A stretch of DNA of 64,000 nucleotides, taken from contig CM034607.1 of NCBI GenBank assembly GCA_020091685.1, positions 18,963,221 through 19,027,220 on the forward strand. The letters run 5' to 3'. The position numbers were made by a program, and so were the translations under genes. This DNA is from Lutjanus erythropterus (lineage: Eukaryota > Chordata > Actinopteri > Lutjaniformes > Lutjanidae). Below the pieces are notes generated by a model. That model was not told the DNA's origin, made no database searches, and worked only from the letters and a program-made list of their open reading frames with translations. This document shows positions 12,138 through 25,100 of this stretch, piece by piece (positions within the stretch are counted from its first letter, which is position 1; each line of letters starts with the position of its first letter).

Positions 12138-13439
12138 CTTCACATGTACACACACACTGTAAAAAAAGAAGAAGAAGAGGTGAGAAAACTTAAAAATTAA
12201 ATAAATAAAACAACCAGCTGCAAAGCCTTTTGAGTTTACTCGACTAAAGGCTATTGTGCTGAGTCAGCTTAGTCTAAGAAGTTCACTCAAAGTGCTTTCT
12301 TAAGTTCGTCAAAATTAACATTACTGTTCAGATTTACTAGTTTAATTTAGAAATCTCAAAATATCATATTTGATTAACTGTGATCTTATTTGATGTATGC
12401 TGTATACTACAGTATACAGTATGTCAATGTATGCTCCAAAGCAACATCCAAAGCTTATAATTCACAAACGTACATCACTGATAGTTCAAAATATACAAAG
12501 TTGTTTAAACAGCTGGTGCATTCTTTTCTTTTTTCAGTGCCTACTGTACAGCAATTGTTATGAGATGAACTATATGCATATATAGGAGCCACCAGTATGA
12601 ACATTACCTTACATAAACCCTGTGTGGGTTTTCAACAAGCCCTAGAAACTTTTTTAAAGCAAAATCTGACCATTAAGTCGTCCATGATATCTGTTCTTTT
12701 GTATAGCCTAAGGGTGAAGGAATATAATGTAAAATATAACCTAAAAATCACTCAGCAAGTTTTATGTCTCCTTTTTTTAAAATAACTTTTACTTACTCAT
12801 GATTATGGAGTCAGATCTCAATAATATATTTATAATATAAAAAACCCCCGCAACATTCAAGTGCCATAGCTTGAAGTAGTTTGAAACACTAATTGAGTGG
12901 TATCCCTGCTGTGACACGTAATAAGGCTTAATGCCAGTCTGTAACTTTACCCCTGTGTTAATGTGGTGGACAGGGAGATTAAGAAAGTTTACACCTATAA
13001 AGTCAGAGGCAAAGTCAGTCTGCTACAAGAGTCTGCCTTTTTCTTTCACACATGTCCTAAAACCAGAAACATCACGACTGATTTGAAAATGAGGCGCAAG
13101 CTACACCTAAATATTTTGATTGATGGTGTTGTACAGTTTAAGCAACAGTGTTAAAATGCCTTACAATATATATGCTGAATTTTGAGTATTCTCTAAAATT
13201 CACTTAATCATCACATCACATCAGTTTATTTTAACATTGTGCACAGTTTCTTTTTCAGTTACTTTAATACCGGAGTAATACTGAGAGAAATTTTGGATGT
13301 GAATGCTGGTTGTTGAAAAGCTGATGTGAAACTGCACCGTTGGCTTTAAAAGTTCACATAAACCAATAATGTAGGAATGTTGTGTAATACTTAAAGATTT
13401 TTTGAAAAGCTGATCATTAAATAAATTGCTGGCTTTAAG

Positions 13440-13560
13440 TCAAATTTTATTTGAATTGCCCGATATCACAAATCACATTTTACCTTGTGGGGGCTTTACA
13501 GTTTGTACAGTGTGTGACAGCCCCTGTTCTGTAGACCCTCAAAAGGAAAAGGAAAAACTT
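13440..13560. repeat. Teleost retroelement-type repeat fragment
   Basis: The string TTTTATTTGAATTGCCCGATATCACAAAT, with GGGGGCTTTACAG and AAGGAAAAACTTCCCCAGAAAA further on, resembles the widespread fish repeat of the form 'tttatttatatagcccaatatcacaaat...ggctttaca...ggaaaaactccc'. It is only a fragment, and the assignment is from memory. Confidence 0.5.
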
Positions 13561-14276
13561 CCCCAGAAAAGTTGAAATATACCAGTAACATAGGTACCAT
13601 GTGGACTATTAGGGATTTTTTGAAACCTGACCCTACACTGAATTACTGGCTTTAGAAGTTGAATTGTACTTATAATGAAGGACTGGCATGGAAACTTTTA
13701 AGGTTTGTTGAGATGCTGACCCCAAAGTGATTTGCTGGTTTTAAAAGTTGACATAATGTGGAGTCTTTGAAGATGTTTGTTGAAAAGCTGACACACAAAA
13801 ACCACTTAATTCTTAAAAGGTACAAAGCTACTGCAGATGAAAAACACAGTAGTATTTTAGTAATAATAATCAATAGAATCAATTTAGTTTATCATTATGA
13901 AATTATTTTAATACTGGGGTAATACTTAATATAACAAATAAAGAAACCATGTGTATAAATTAATATTAAGATTAAAAAAAATAAAAGTTAGTACTACTGG
14001 CAAGTGAAGATCTCTACGCAGCCCACAGACAGAATTTTTGTTCACCATTTCTGATGGTGAACATGCCTGCAATGCACACCTTCCACCACTTGATGTCACC
14101 AAGACCACAGGCTGATGTGAAGTGCAGCAGAAAGATTTCCTGTCTCTGCACCTGCAGCACCCTCTGCTGTCCTCTGATGTGCCCCTGCACTTGTACGGCA
14201 CATTGTGTACGAAATCTAACTCTGGGCTTTAAATTCTGTAATTAATACTCGGGTCAAAAGTAAGAATCATGATGAC

Positions 14277-15922
14277 TTTATTATAATTTCTTTAATAAAA
14301 ACAAACAGATCACAGTACAGCATGCATACATTCCTTACAGAGGTCTAAATTAAACTGATCAGATGTATGGTTTCACTGGAACATGGCATCTGTTGAATTT
14401 CACCGGCTGGTTGGGCTGCTTGTTCATTTAGTAACAACTGTCACAAAACACACTGTATGAACACGTGTCTGTCTGTCTGTGGATGTTCTGAAAGGGAATA
14501 AGAGTTCAAAAAGCCTATTCAATGACAGTTATACACTTAAAAATGCCTACATTCAATTCAATGGAGTGTTTTGTTTTGGCCATTATTCCGTTCTTACAGA
14601 CAACCTGCAGCCATTCACACAAACATTCATTCATGAATAACTCCGGGAAATGGCACTATGGATCCCCCAAGAGGTGGAAAACAAAGACTCTAATAATTTT
14701 TATTATTATTAATTAAGACAAAAACCCAACATAAACAATAAATTGGTCCGATAAAAGTGCGATTTGCGATTTAGGAGTATCTTAACACTGAGGAGTTTAT
14801 AAACTATACAGTAGAAATAAAATCTTAATATTACATTGACACAAACATAACACTAATAATAAAGGTTTTTAGAGAAGAATTTCAAATAAAGAAACTCCAG
14901 AGGCAGAAATCTTAAAACATGGTAAAATTATACTTCTATTTTAGTTCAGTTTTTTTATATTAAATTTAAAGTCGGAACAATTAAGATATACAGCATGTAC
15001 ACATTCATAACCCCACTCTTCTGTGCTTCTATTGCCCAGCTTGGAACATGGCTGGGCAAGAAACCAAACCTCGAATTCCCCCCCAACACGTCCCCCACTA
15101 AGTCTATTGAACATATGTACAGTAGGTCCATAACTACAAAGGCATTCAAAGAAAAATTACATTTTGGCACCAGGCACAGAATTGAATATACATTAAAACA
15201 AAGAGCTAAAACCCACCCAGAAAAATAATCAGATTATTCTCACCCCTCCACGTGTCGTCCCTACAACATGAGAGAACAGTAAATGCGTTTATACTGGCTA
15301 AAAAGATGAATAATGTAACATTTGGCATAATTGTTGCTGGAAGAATAAGAGAGGAGGGGCAGGGGGTGGCAGAGATCTACCCCAACGGACCTGACCGCAG
15401 GATCTACAGTGCATTTCTGTCAAAAAAAGACAATCTGTTGTTCTTCCTGAGTGCTAGAAGTAAACAGGAACTGGAAAAACTTATTAAGATCAGGGATGGG
15501 CCTTTGAACTATTTACATGTTATCACTAAAACTTTTGGCTTTCCGTTTAATCTGATCCCACTCTTATGTCAAATACATTCTCGTACCTGGTTCACAACAG
15601 CGACATAAGAAACTCCATTTATCCATTTTACCCACGGTGTCCTGAATTATCACTGGCTTACAGAAACATGGCTCTCCTTTGTTATCTGGCAGCTACTCTC
15701 CAGTCCTGACCGGTCACGACCAATCATAGCATGCCATCTTTTCCTGAGATGGGGTAAGGTATAAGAACCTTTACTAACTTTGGGGTGGGATGGACTGGCT
15801 TCATTGTCACAGTGAACCAGTCTGTGTTAAACTTAACAAGAGGGGATTTTTTTTTTTTCCTTTATTGAACAACTAAGGTCAGGGAGAGGCGTGAACAAAA
15901 GTGCACAAGGCAGCCCCACTTC
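14277..15922 (-). promoter_or_regulatory. spire1: Probable spire1 3' UTR with poly(A) signals
   Basis: Downstream of the spire1 stop (15923-15925) the minus strand has AATAAA at 15861-15866, which would give a very short UTR, and at 14277-14282, giving about 1.6 kb. The region is AT-rich with no gene; the frame at 15252-15608 (+) has no family resemblance. Confidence 0.4.
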
Positions 15923-16187
15923 CTACACCTCGTTGATGGTGCGCTCAGAGGGCCTGAAGTTGACCGAGTTGGACGATGACATGTAGAAGGACTGGGTTTT
16001 GCGATTGAGGCGGGCACGCTTGGTGGCCATGCACAGGCTACGCTTGCTGGAGGAGATGATTTCCGTGATGAACTTTTTGCAGTCTACGCAAATCTCCATG
16101 GTGACCCAGTCCTCAGTGAGCTCCTTGGGAAGCTCCGGCTCGTCTTGCGAACGGCCATCTTTGCTGCTACTGCTGTGCTTGGACAAC
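15923..16187 (-). CDS. spire1: spire1 exon 18 (terminal coding exon)
   Basis: Follows the acceptor CGTCCTCAG and enters in phase 2. It encodes [11 protein letters not shown]..., the conserved [20 protein letters not shown] zinc-finger-associated tail and the C-terminus ERTINEV, with stop TAG at 15923-15925. Confidence 0.95.
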
Positions 16188-19100
16188 CTGAGGACGGGAA
16201 GAAATAATGAATAAACTAATCTGATAATGCAACATTTTGACCACATTTCATTAGTTTTAGTTTCAACAAGTTAAATTTACTTTTTAAGTCCATTATGAAT
16301 GTAATTTAATACCTGTTTCACATCCATACAGGAAAAACTAAAAAGTATGAAGTATATGGTTTTACATTATTTAGTATGTTAAGTCTAGAACATGTCAGTA
16401 TTTAATGCTACACACTAGCCGAGTATACTGTTAAATTCTGACTTTTTGTCTGTCCTTTTTTTTTTTTTTTTTCCCCAAAACACATTTGGAAGCTGTCAAA
16501 GTCATATTTAAAACACTGTGAAGCCTAACATTCAGAATACTGGATGTTAGACTTCTTAAGATCCTGCAGAAAACCTGAAATAAATGTGAGTTCTACAGTA
16601 ACGTACTTATAAACACTCCTGCGTAGGCTGTGTCGGCTGTGTCCAGACCCAAATGGCTGCTTCTCTGGCTCAGCAGGGGCAGATGCTCCACTTGCCTCCT
16701 CTTTAGCCACACCACCGGGGCCCAAAGAGTAGATGGGTAAGGTGGAGTAGGGCTTAGATGGCAGCCGCATCTGAGGTTAAAAGATACACAACATGGTTAG
16801 AATACAGTATATACAATTTATGGAGTACCTGTTAGTGCTCACATAGTAGCCAACTGGTGTCAAAAGTGTGTTCAACATAAGTGAACAGCCTCTTACCTTT
16901 TTAGAGCACTGGGAACACACAGGCCTGGGGAAGACAAACAAGAACTGTTAACTCATGATGGACAATTTTAAATCAAAAAACATTAAAAGTGATACAGATA
17001 AACTAAAGATAGTCTTTTAAATAACATCTACTTCTCTATCTTGCCAAAACCTGACACCTACATTACCCACAATGCACCAAGTTGACCACAGACAGCCGGG
17101 TCAGATTCAGATGTGCTATTCTAGTAGTGGCTGATGTAGCCTCAAGATTAAATGTGTAACGGACAATGGAGGTCTGGTAACCTTTTTTTCTTTTTACCAC
17201 CACACCTCCGTATTTTCTGCTGTTACATATTTATTGTCTTCAGACCCAACTGATGCCGACTCAAGTGACATCACTTGAGGAAATTAACCAGATTTCACGC
17301 CATTTCTTCTGGAGCCACAAAAGGCTTCATACAGTGTTCTTTTGCCCCAAACATAAGCAGTTGTACTTTTCACTGTTAAAGTTCCATTTGAAGTTGAGTA
17401 ATTCTAGTAATAACGATTGAATGTACCTTTTGCAGAACTGGCAGGTGTAGGACCAGGTGAAAAGAGAGAACCTCTTGGTCCGACATGAAAAGCAAAGCTG
17501 GAGAGGGAAGAATGAAGAAGGTCAATATAATCTGTTGTATTTAAATGATGACTGAGGAAAATGTTCAGCCTGATGACAAAAACTCTTCATGTGGAGTCTA
17601 CCTTTCCTTTCTTGAGGGCGGTGTAGATGTCTTTGTACTGCTGAAACTTCTCCAGCTCCGCCTTGACCAGAACCTGTCTGATGTGCATCACCTCCTCCAC
17701 CGTCAGAGCCAGACACTCCACCGGATAACAGAACTCCTCCTGGAGGAAAAAGCACATCACGTCAACAAACTAACCCAAAACAGAAGTGATGGAATTGAGA
17801 CTAAAACCATGTGAATGTGGCTAAACGCAGAATCCAAGAAGAGGTCATAAGGGTTTCACCAAAATAAAAACAACCACTGCGCACCACTTTACCAAAACAC
17901 CAAGCATGCGATGAGGTGGTGAAGGTGAAAACACCAGTCTTCTCAGCTCTATGGGAACCACAAATGATGCCTCCACTGACATGACGGTGTGACAGTGAAC
18001 AGAAACATGGAGTATCCTGGTGATGTAACACACCTGTCATGTTGGTGGTCCACAACTTTTGGCTGTTCACTTTATTCAATTATTCTATTTCCTTTTATTC
18101 TCTGGCCATGGGCTCATATTAAGAAACAAAAAAAACCTTCCAACAGATAATTGCATTTCTAAATTTAGAAGCTTAACATGGTGAATTTTATAGCTATAAC
18201 TGGGTTGCATCAACAAGGATTCATTGTTAAACCCATTTAAATCATGGTTCAACTTTAAATTATGTTGCACCAAACTTCTAACCTTGCTTAAAATGAAGAT
18301 TTTTTTTATAAATCATTGTAGTTTTTAGTCTTAAGACTACTATTAATTCTGCTCCAGCAAAATGGCTAAAACTGGCTGCCTTTCTGACATGGACTGAGCA
18401 AAATAACCAAATTCTTTGTTTCACTCCAGTTGATAATTCAGCAAAGAAGCTAGAGCTTCTCTTCTGAGCCATCATTGGTAGGCTAACTAACTTTTTAGCT
18501 AGCTAGCAAATACTGTAATGTTTTGGTAAGGAATAAATGGTTTTGCCTCCTCTTTTGTGGCAACTAGGTCCCAACAGCAGTAGTATTTTTTGAGATTTTG
18601 TTAAAAAAAAAAAAAATCTCCATATCGATTAGTCCATTTATTTCCAATAAATTTACTAAATTTATAGATTTACTAAACTGATCAGCTGCTAGGCTAACTG
18701 GGCAACAGAGCTCTGCTTAATTTGAGTTAAGCATCTGAAGCAAATCTGAACTTACTCATTTTAAACAGTTTTGCTAAACTCTAATAAAAACTAATCTTAG
18801 ATCAAATTAATATTTGTGGGTGCAACCCAGTGTACGACTGTTTGACTGATATTTACACAAAACCAATTTTCGAGTGGACCACCATCACAGTTCAAGCTGT
18901 GGTCGCCAGGTCTCCATTCAAGACTTTGAACACATTCATCTATCTTTTGTCTCTACTCAATAGCTTAATGCGCCCAAAGTCAAAGTGAAAATTGCTCAGG
19001 GAACTTCTTCACCAGTCATCTACGCTCATCAGAAAATGTGCCTTTGGTTTAAGTGTTGCCAGATCATTTCTCAGCTCTTCTCCATTTTCGTTTGAACCTT

Positions 19101-22100
19101 CCCTGAGCCATTTTCTCCCATTCACACAAATGATCCTATCCATGTAAGACAAGAACAATATGGTTTTCTGGATGGGCTCCCCACACAGAGTTACACACAG
19201 CAGTAACAGTGACATACCGTGCCCTGAGCACCACTGGCGGCTTCCACCTGACCAGCAGACAGAGGGAACAGGACATTCAAACAGAAGCAGGACCATAAAC
19301 TCCAACAAGCTAATCGCATACAGTACGCCTGATAAAATTTAATACAAGAACTTACTGTATTGATAAATTATATTATCAGAAGCTGCCAGTTATGTCTTTG
19401 ATAACATAATAAAAGACAAAATGTTTACTAGAGTTTTTGGAAGAGTCCCGAGTGTTTATTATTTCACAATCTGTCTCCTTGCATGAGCTCATATCATTAA
19501 TTAGCTGTCATTTCATCTCACGTGTAGCATGAAATTTAATTTCAATCAAGCAGAACTTCATAACAGGAAGTCATATGACAGAAAAATCATCTGATTTCAG
19601 AGTTCATGGAGATGGCAGCTGTCGTTATCTGATGATTTCATTCCGTCTGCTCCATCAGAGACACAAAGGATCACAGTTCGTGTCTACTGATGGAGCTGAT
19701 CTATATCTTCACATCCCTACACTTCTGTGCCTCCTCTAAACTGTCCCGTTCTCTGGATTTCTACTGTTCTAAAATAGAACAAATGCTATTATAAAATAAA
19801 AATGAGCTGATGGTGATGGATAGACAGAAGGCTGACCAAGTTACCTTGGCGCTGGGATCCGCCATCAGCTGCAGTGTTACATAAAACAGGGGAAATGACT
19901 GCAAGTAAGTCTTTGGAATAAGACAGCTGACCAGCGTAAACATTTTAATGAGATATAACATGAGAACCAGGAAGGGCGGGGAACTGCAACAAGGACCTTA
20001 CTGTTTAACATCTTCTAGAGAAGTTCAACTCCTAGTATGTTTGTATCAAAAAGGAGAAGAAACATGGCCTCTGGTAAAAGAAATTATTCAAAAGCAGGAT
20101 AAAAACTGTGAAAGTGTGGCTTTTGATGACCTTAATTGGCACAAAGATTTTGAATTTATGTCTTTGCTTTTATGTTTTTATTGTATTGTCTTGTGTTTTG
20201 CCTTTATGGTTTTTATGTTTTTATTGTGTTGTTTAACTTTACTTTAATTGATTCTCCAGTACTTTGGTAAACTTGTCCTTTGTAAAAGTGCTCTATAAAT
20301 AAAATTGGATTGGAAATATTCTCATTTTTAAAGAGGCAAGACAGGATGTACTCATTAACATAAAAGGAAAAAGGTAACCTAAAAATGAGGAACAAGCTAC
20401 TATTAATAAATAACATTATTGAATCATCAGCAATATCTAAGTAATAAATCAATTTCCCTTTCGTCTCTGAAATAGCAACGTAAGTGGGCATTAATTCAAA
20501 GAGGGGGACACTGTGACACTGTAGTGTAAATCTTGTGAGACAGGAGAGCCGTCTCCTCCAAGGTCTTAAGCTTATTTCTTCTGATTTGCCGATTTTCCGA
20601 TGGGTGAAGCAAGGACTTCCGGATTGGCGCCAGACGTCGTTCGGCCATTAAACTAGCGAATGGTGAAAATAAACCAGTTCAGTCTGAATCCCCTTCACAC
20701 AGCGGCCTGTCCTGTGGTTTCAATTACAGCCTTCAACCTCACAGGAATCATACGACTGACACAGACTCACTCAGACAACCAGTGACCTCATGCCAAGCAA
20801 ATGACAAGTCACAGGATGGGAGTAAAGTCAACAGACATATTATTGTATGTCCACGGTTGCTGGTAGAGTTCATTTAATGTCCATGTAGTTTAATGTCCAT
20901 GTTTATGATTTGTTATTCTACAAACTCTGCAATTCTCATGTGAATGTACTTATGTTATGCTTCTCATTTAGTCAAATTTTATTACTGTGCAGACTGATTT
21001 ACATTTGACTGATTTACATTTGACTGATTAGAGATTCTGATAGCAGTGACATTTAAGGAGAATAATCATAGTTGTACCAATAAAGAACATGAAATAACAT
21101 CTTAGTTTAATCATCTAATGCAAGTGCATTTATAACCAACGCAGTAAAATCTGTTATGTCTGTAATGCAATGTTTGCAAAAATGTTAAAGATCTGTCAGT
21201 AAATTTTAGAAGGCTTCATACATCTATTTTAACAGGCCTTGATAAATGTTCCAATAGGAGAAGCTTCTACAGTTGACATACCAAAGACTTTGAGGCCTGT
21301 CTGGAGGGAGGTGCAAAGGGATGGACACTGGTGGGGGCCTCCTTCTCGATGGAGTGCCGTCTCTGTGGAGACGGGCGTTTGTCTGGCTGTGGAGTGGCAG
21401 AGACAGGCAGGAACTTCGGAGGAGCTGGAGAAAAGGGACAAAAGAAAAAAAAGAGCCACATGAAAAGAATGCTAAAGGGTGAACATGAGGAAGAAGTTTT
21501 GCGTGAACTCAGACATGTTTGCAGTGGTCAAAAAGCAGACTAATATATGACAACATTTTCCAGGTGAGCTCTTACCCTTCTTCCCTATGATGGACTCAGG
21601 TGACGTGTCATCTAGCAAAGATGTGGACATACTGGAGCTGCTCCGTGTGGCCTCCTCCTGCCAATCAGAACACATATTTAGTCATATGATACTGATAGCT
21701 TTAAATTACTTTGCAGGGCAAAACAAAATCCATGTCCATTTCCCTTAGAAAAATTAAAAAGTTTGTTTTCTTTGAGATAATGTACTTTTTAAAAGCTGGT
21801 TCAAACAAGACAATTTATGCACACTCAAGTTAAAGTAAAAGTTGGTTAATAACTGTAGTCACATGTAGCATAAAAATGATTCTTGTCTTTGAAAATTAAA
21901 AATGAATGAATGAATGAATGAATTAAACATGGATACTAAGTTGTAAATTATTAGTAAAACCTCTGATAAAATCAAGCACTGCAAGTTAAGAAGTATGAAC
22001 AGAAAATTCATAATAAATATGTACATTATGTAATGATATCTTACATCAGATTCAGAGCTGTCCAGCTCAGCCAGTGTTGGAGCTCTGAGGAGCCTCTTCC

Positions 22101-25100
22101 TCTGGCTGAGGGGCTGTGCTCCACCTTGACTGGATCCTGTGGTGCCACTGGCCAGAGAGTGGGTGCTGCCAGCCAACTTCCTGGGTGCATCAGGAGTGTC
22201 TGCGGTGAAACAGATCAGATTACTGGTTATGAACAGTGTTGTATTACAAGTGAATGAATAAGAGAGAGCAAATATAAAAACTTTCTTTGATCATACAGTG
22301 TGAAATGTATAAACTACACCGCAGACCGGAGTCTCTGCTAAGTGACAGATAAATCTGTGCTGTAAACACTTCCCCCATCTGCATTCAATTTGAACTGGAA
22401 AGTCTGAATTGCAGGGTTCCCAGTTGAAAATGTCAACAGTATGTTAATATTTCAGTTTGCTGTTGCCCGTAGTGTAATAAATTCTCAAACTGTTGTATAT
22501 TGTTTTAAACAACTATAGATAGAAGTTATCCTGGCCAATTAAATTAATACAAAAACAGGAATATTGCACACATTTTGTACGACGCCAATATAAAGATTTG
22601 AGTGTCCCTGGTAAGAAGAGGTTCTATGTAAAATTAAATTAAAAAAAAACAAAACAAAAGAAGTGTACTAGCTCATTTTTGGCAAATGTGACTTCAATTC
22701 AAAATTGTGAACAATGATTCAAAGAATTAAATGAATCTAATCTATTCTAGTATTTTATTTCTGTACAGCACTTTGGTCCACTGTGGTTGTTTTAAAGTGT
22801 TTTACAAATTTGGATTGGATTCAAAATTGTGAACTATGATCCTGAACGTGTTCGTTTTAATCTGTGAACTGAACTTTGGGCTGTAGAGTCACTGCACGCA
22901 GAACACATTGTGACCAAGACAGGCTACACCATATATAGAACTTATGTTATAGATTTTCTCCTCAGTCATTTCATTTAAATGAAGAATAGTCGACTGACAG
23001 TTTTTCACTATATTTAATTACAAAGCCTAAACAAAAGATCACACCTCTGACACAAGCTTCACACCCAGCAGTCGTCACTCGAGTCACATGAGTGCTTTAC
23101 CTGAGCTGCGGAACAAGTCCTGAGGAGTGCTGATACTTTTCCCTGCGCCTGTAAAGCAATTAAAGGAATACAATCTTCAGTTGGACCAAACATGTGAATA
23201 TTTCCATCCCTAACACCAGACTGGTACCACAGGGAGGTCTCGACAGCAGCAAGCATCTGTCAGTCGGACCAGGTGTGAATTGAGGGGATGCTGTGTAATT
23301 GTGGGTTACAGTCACACAAATACGGTAGACGGGTAAGTGAGGGGAAGTGGCAGGGAAGCAGGGAAAGACAATGAGTGCAGCCACAGTGCAAAAGGTTATT
23401 CCCGTACACCCGTCTGGATTATGGTCATCCTGTGAGACTGCAGCGCTACATTCAAACTGTCATCTGCCATTCAACTGTTTATCTGAGGTAGGCTGCTGAT
23501 ACCAGTGTTATGTAATGTTTTCATATTCCACTGTGAGAGCGGATTAGGGTTGACAAGCAGGCCAGACTGGCCGCAGAGGCGGAGTGATGATCTGTAATCT
23601 CGCCCTACTGGCTCAATGGCTATCCTACATCACCTAGGTCACAGATAGTCCCTGTGAGTAACTGCAACCCCGATTCCAAAATAGTTGGATGCTGTGTGAA
23701 GGGTAAATAAAAACAGAAGGCAATGATTTGCAAATCCTTTGACCTATATGCAATTGAAAACAGTACAAAAACAGATGTTCAAACTGATGAAATTGCCCGC
23801 ATCTGTGCTTTGTAGTAAGAGTTCAAGTACTAGACTGGACGGTCTGCAGTCCAGACCTGTCTCCCATTAAAAATGTGTGGTGCACTATGAAGCACGAAAC
23901 ATAAAAGAGACCCCAGACTGTTGAACACCTAAAGTCAAGACAGAATTCCACTTTTAAAACTTCTAAATTAGTGCTGTCAGCTCCCAAACGCTTACTGAGT
24001 GTTGTTAAAAGAACAGGTGATGTGTTACAGTGCTAAATATGCTACTGTCCCAACTTTTTTTGGAACATGTTGCTGGCCTCAAATTCCATCAGATATCATT
24101 GTACTTTATTCTACTGCAAGGTGGAAAAGGACTGCATTATGTTTTTATTTATGTTCAACACATCCCAACATTTTTTAAATTGGTGTAGTACGATATCCAG
24201 GACAGGCTGTTAAACATTTATCATTCATAACATGTCTAAAATGACTGTCAGCTCTAAAACTGTTTTTATTCCAACTCCCAGCAAAGACTGCCAAATTGAT
24301 TGCACATCAAGGTGACCACACAGTTGGAGGTTAATTTGCACCGTGCTGACCCATCTCTTCCCTCAGGTAAACAGCAAGTGTCTGTATCACAACAGTCAGT
24401 GACAGTCGTATTCCACAAGCATGAAACAAAAAGAAAGGGTGTGGGTGTGTGTTTCAGTCAGGAGAGAACCCTAAAATAGCCTGGAATGAAACAGAAGGTG
24501 CAACAATAGGAACACAACGGGTGACGTTAAACTTTACCTGATGAGTCAAAACTGTACGACATGCTAAGAGGTCGCATGACTGACAGATATGCCCGTGTTT
24601 TGAAGAGAAAGAAAGGAATGGAAGCAAATAGAAGAAAAAGAAATCCATGAAAGTTAAAATGGATGGTGAAATCGATGAATCATCCAAGTTTATAAAACAT
24701 ATTCTGAAAATGTAAGTTTTAAAAAAGGACTGTATTGTTTTTTGCAACAGTTTCAGAGACCTTGTATGGCCTCCCATATGTTTGATTATGCAACTGCTCC
24801 ATGTTGCCCTACTAAATCCCCTAACAAAAAAGGTCTTGTGTAAACGGCATAGAAACACCATATGGTGTACAAGACTGACAAAATATTTGCTGTTTTGATC
24901 GGATTAAAGCTTTAACTGGTTTGAAACATTACAGTATATCCAATTGGCCAATTATGATGACTGCATACCTAAAGGATTATTTACCTCCTATAGAAAAGTA
25001 AACACGAAGGTCAACTTTACATACAGAAATCCAGAGAACTTATCAGCCCAACATTTATCAGGAACTACAGCAGTTACTTCAGCAGTGCAGGTCTTGCAAA

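Larger units (their letters stand above)
8791..14276. other. Intergenic region between convergent genes
   Basis: About 5.5 kb with no recognisable exon on either strand; open frames are short and lack family resemblance. It holds a (TG)n tract at 12111-12137, a retroelement-like tail at 13440-13560, and a segment near 10030-10090 that resembles one at 61765-61815 (ACCAAGGTA...CTCAACT.TTACTGGAA). Confidence 0.55.

Noticed and set aside
17740-21281. Teleost counterpart of mammalian SPIRE1 exon C (mitochondrial-targeting, about 58 aa)
   Set aside because: I searched the minus strand between exons 14 and 13 for a frame resembling HPFEAAMFGVAGAMYY and found none; only the 30-nt candidate fits the splice phase.
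24454-24861. 135-codon minus-strand frame overlapping spire1 exon 9
   Set aside because: Exon 9 is read in another frame; the long frame has no recognisable domain.
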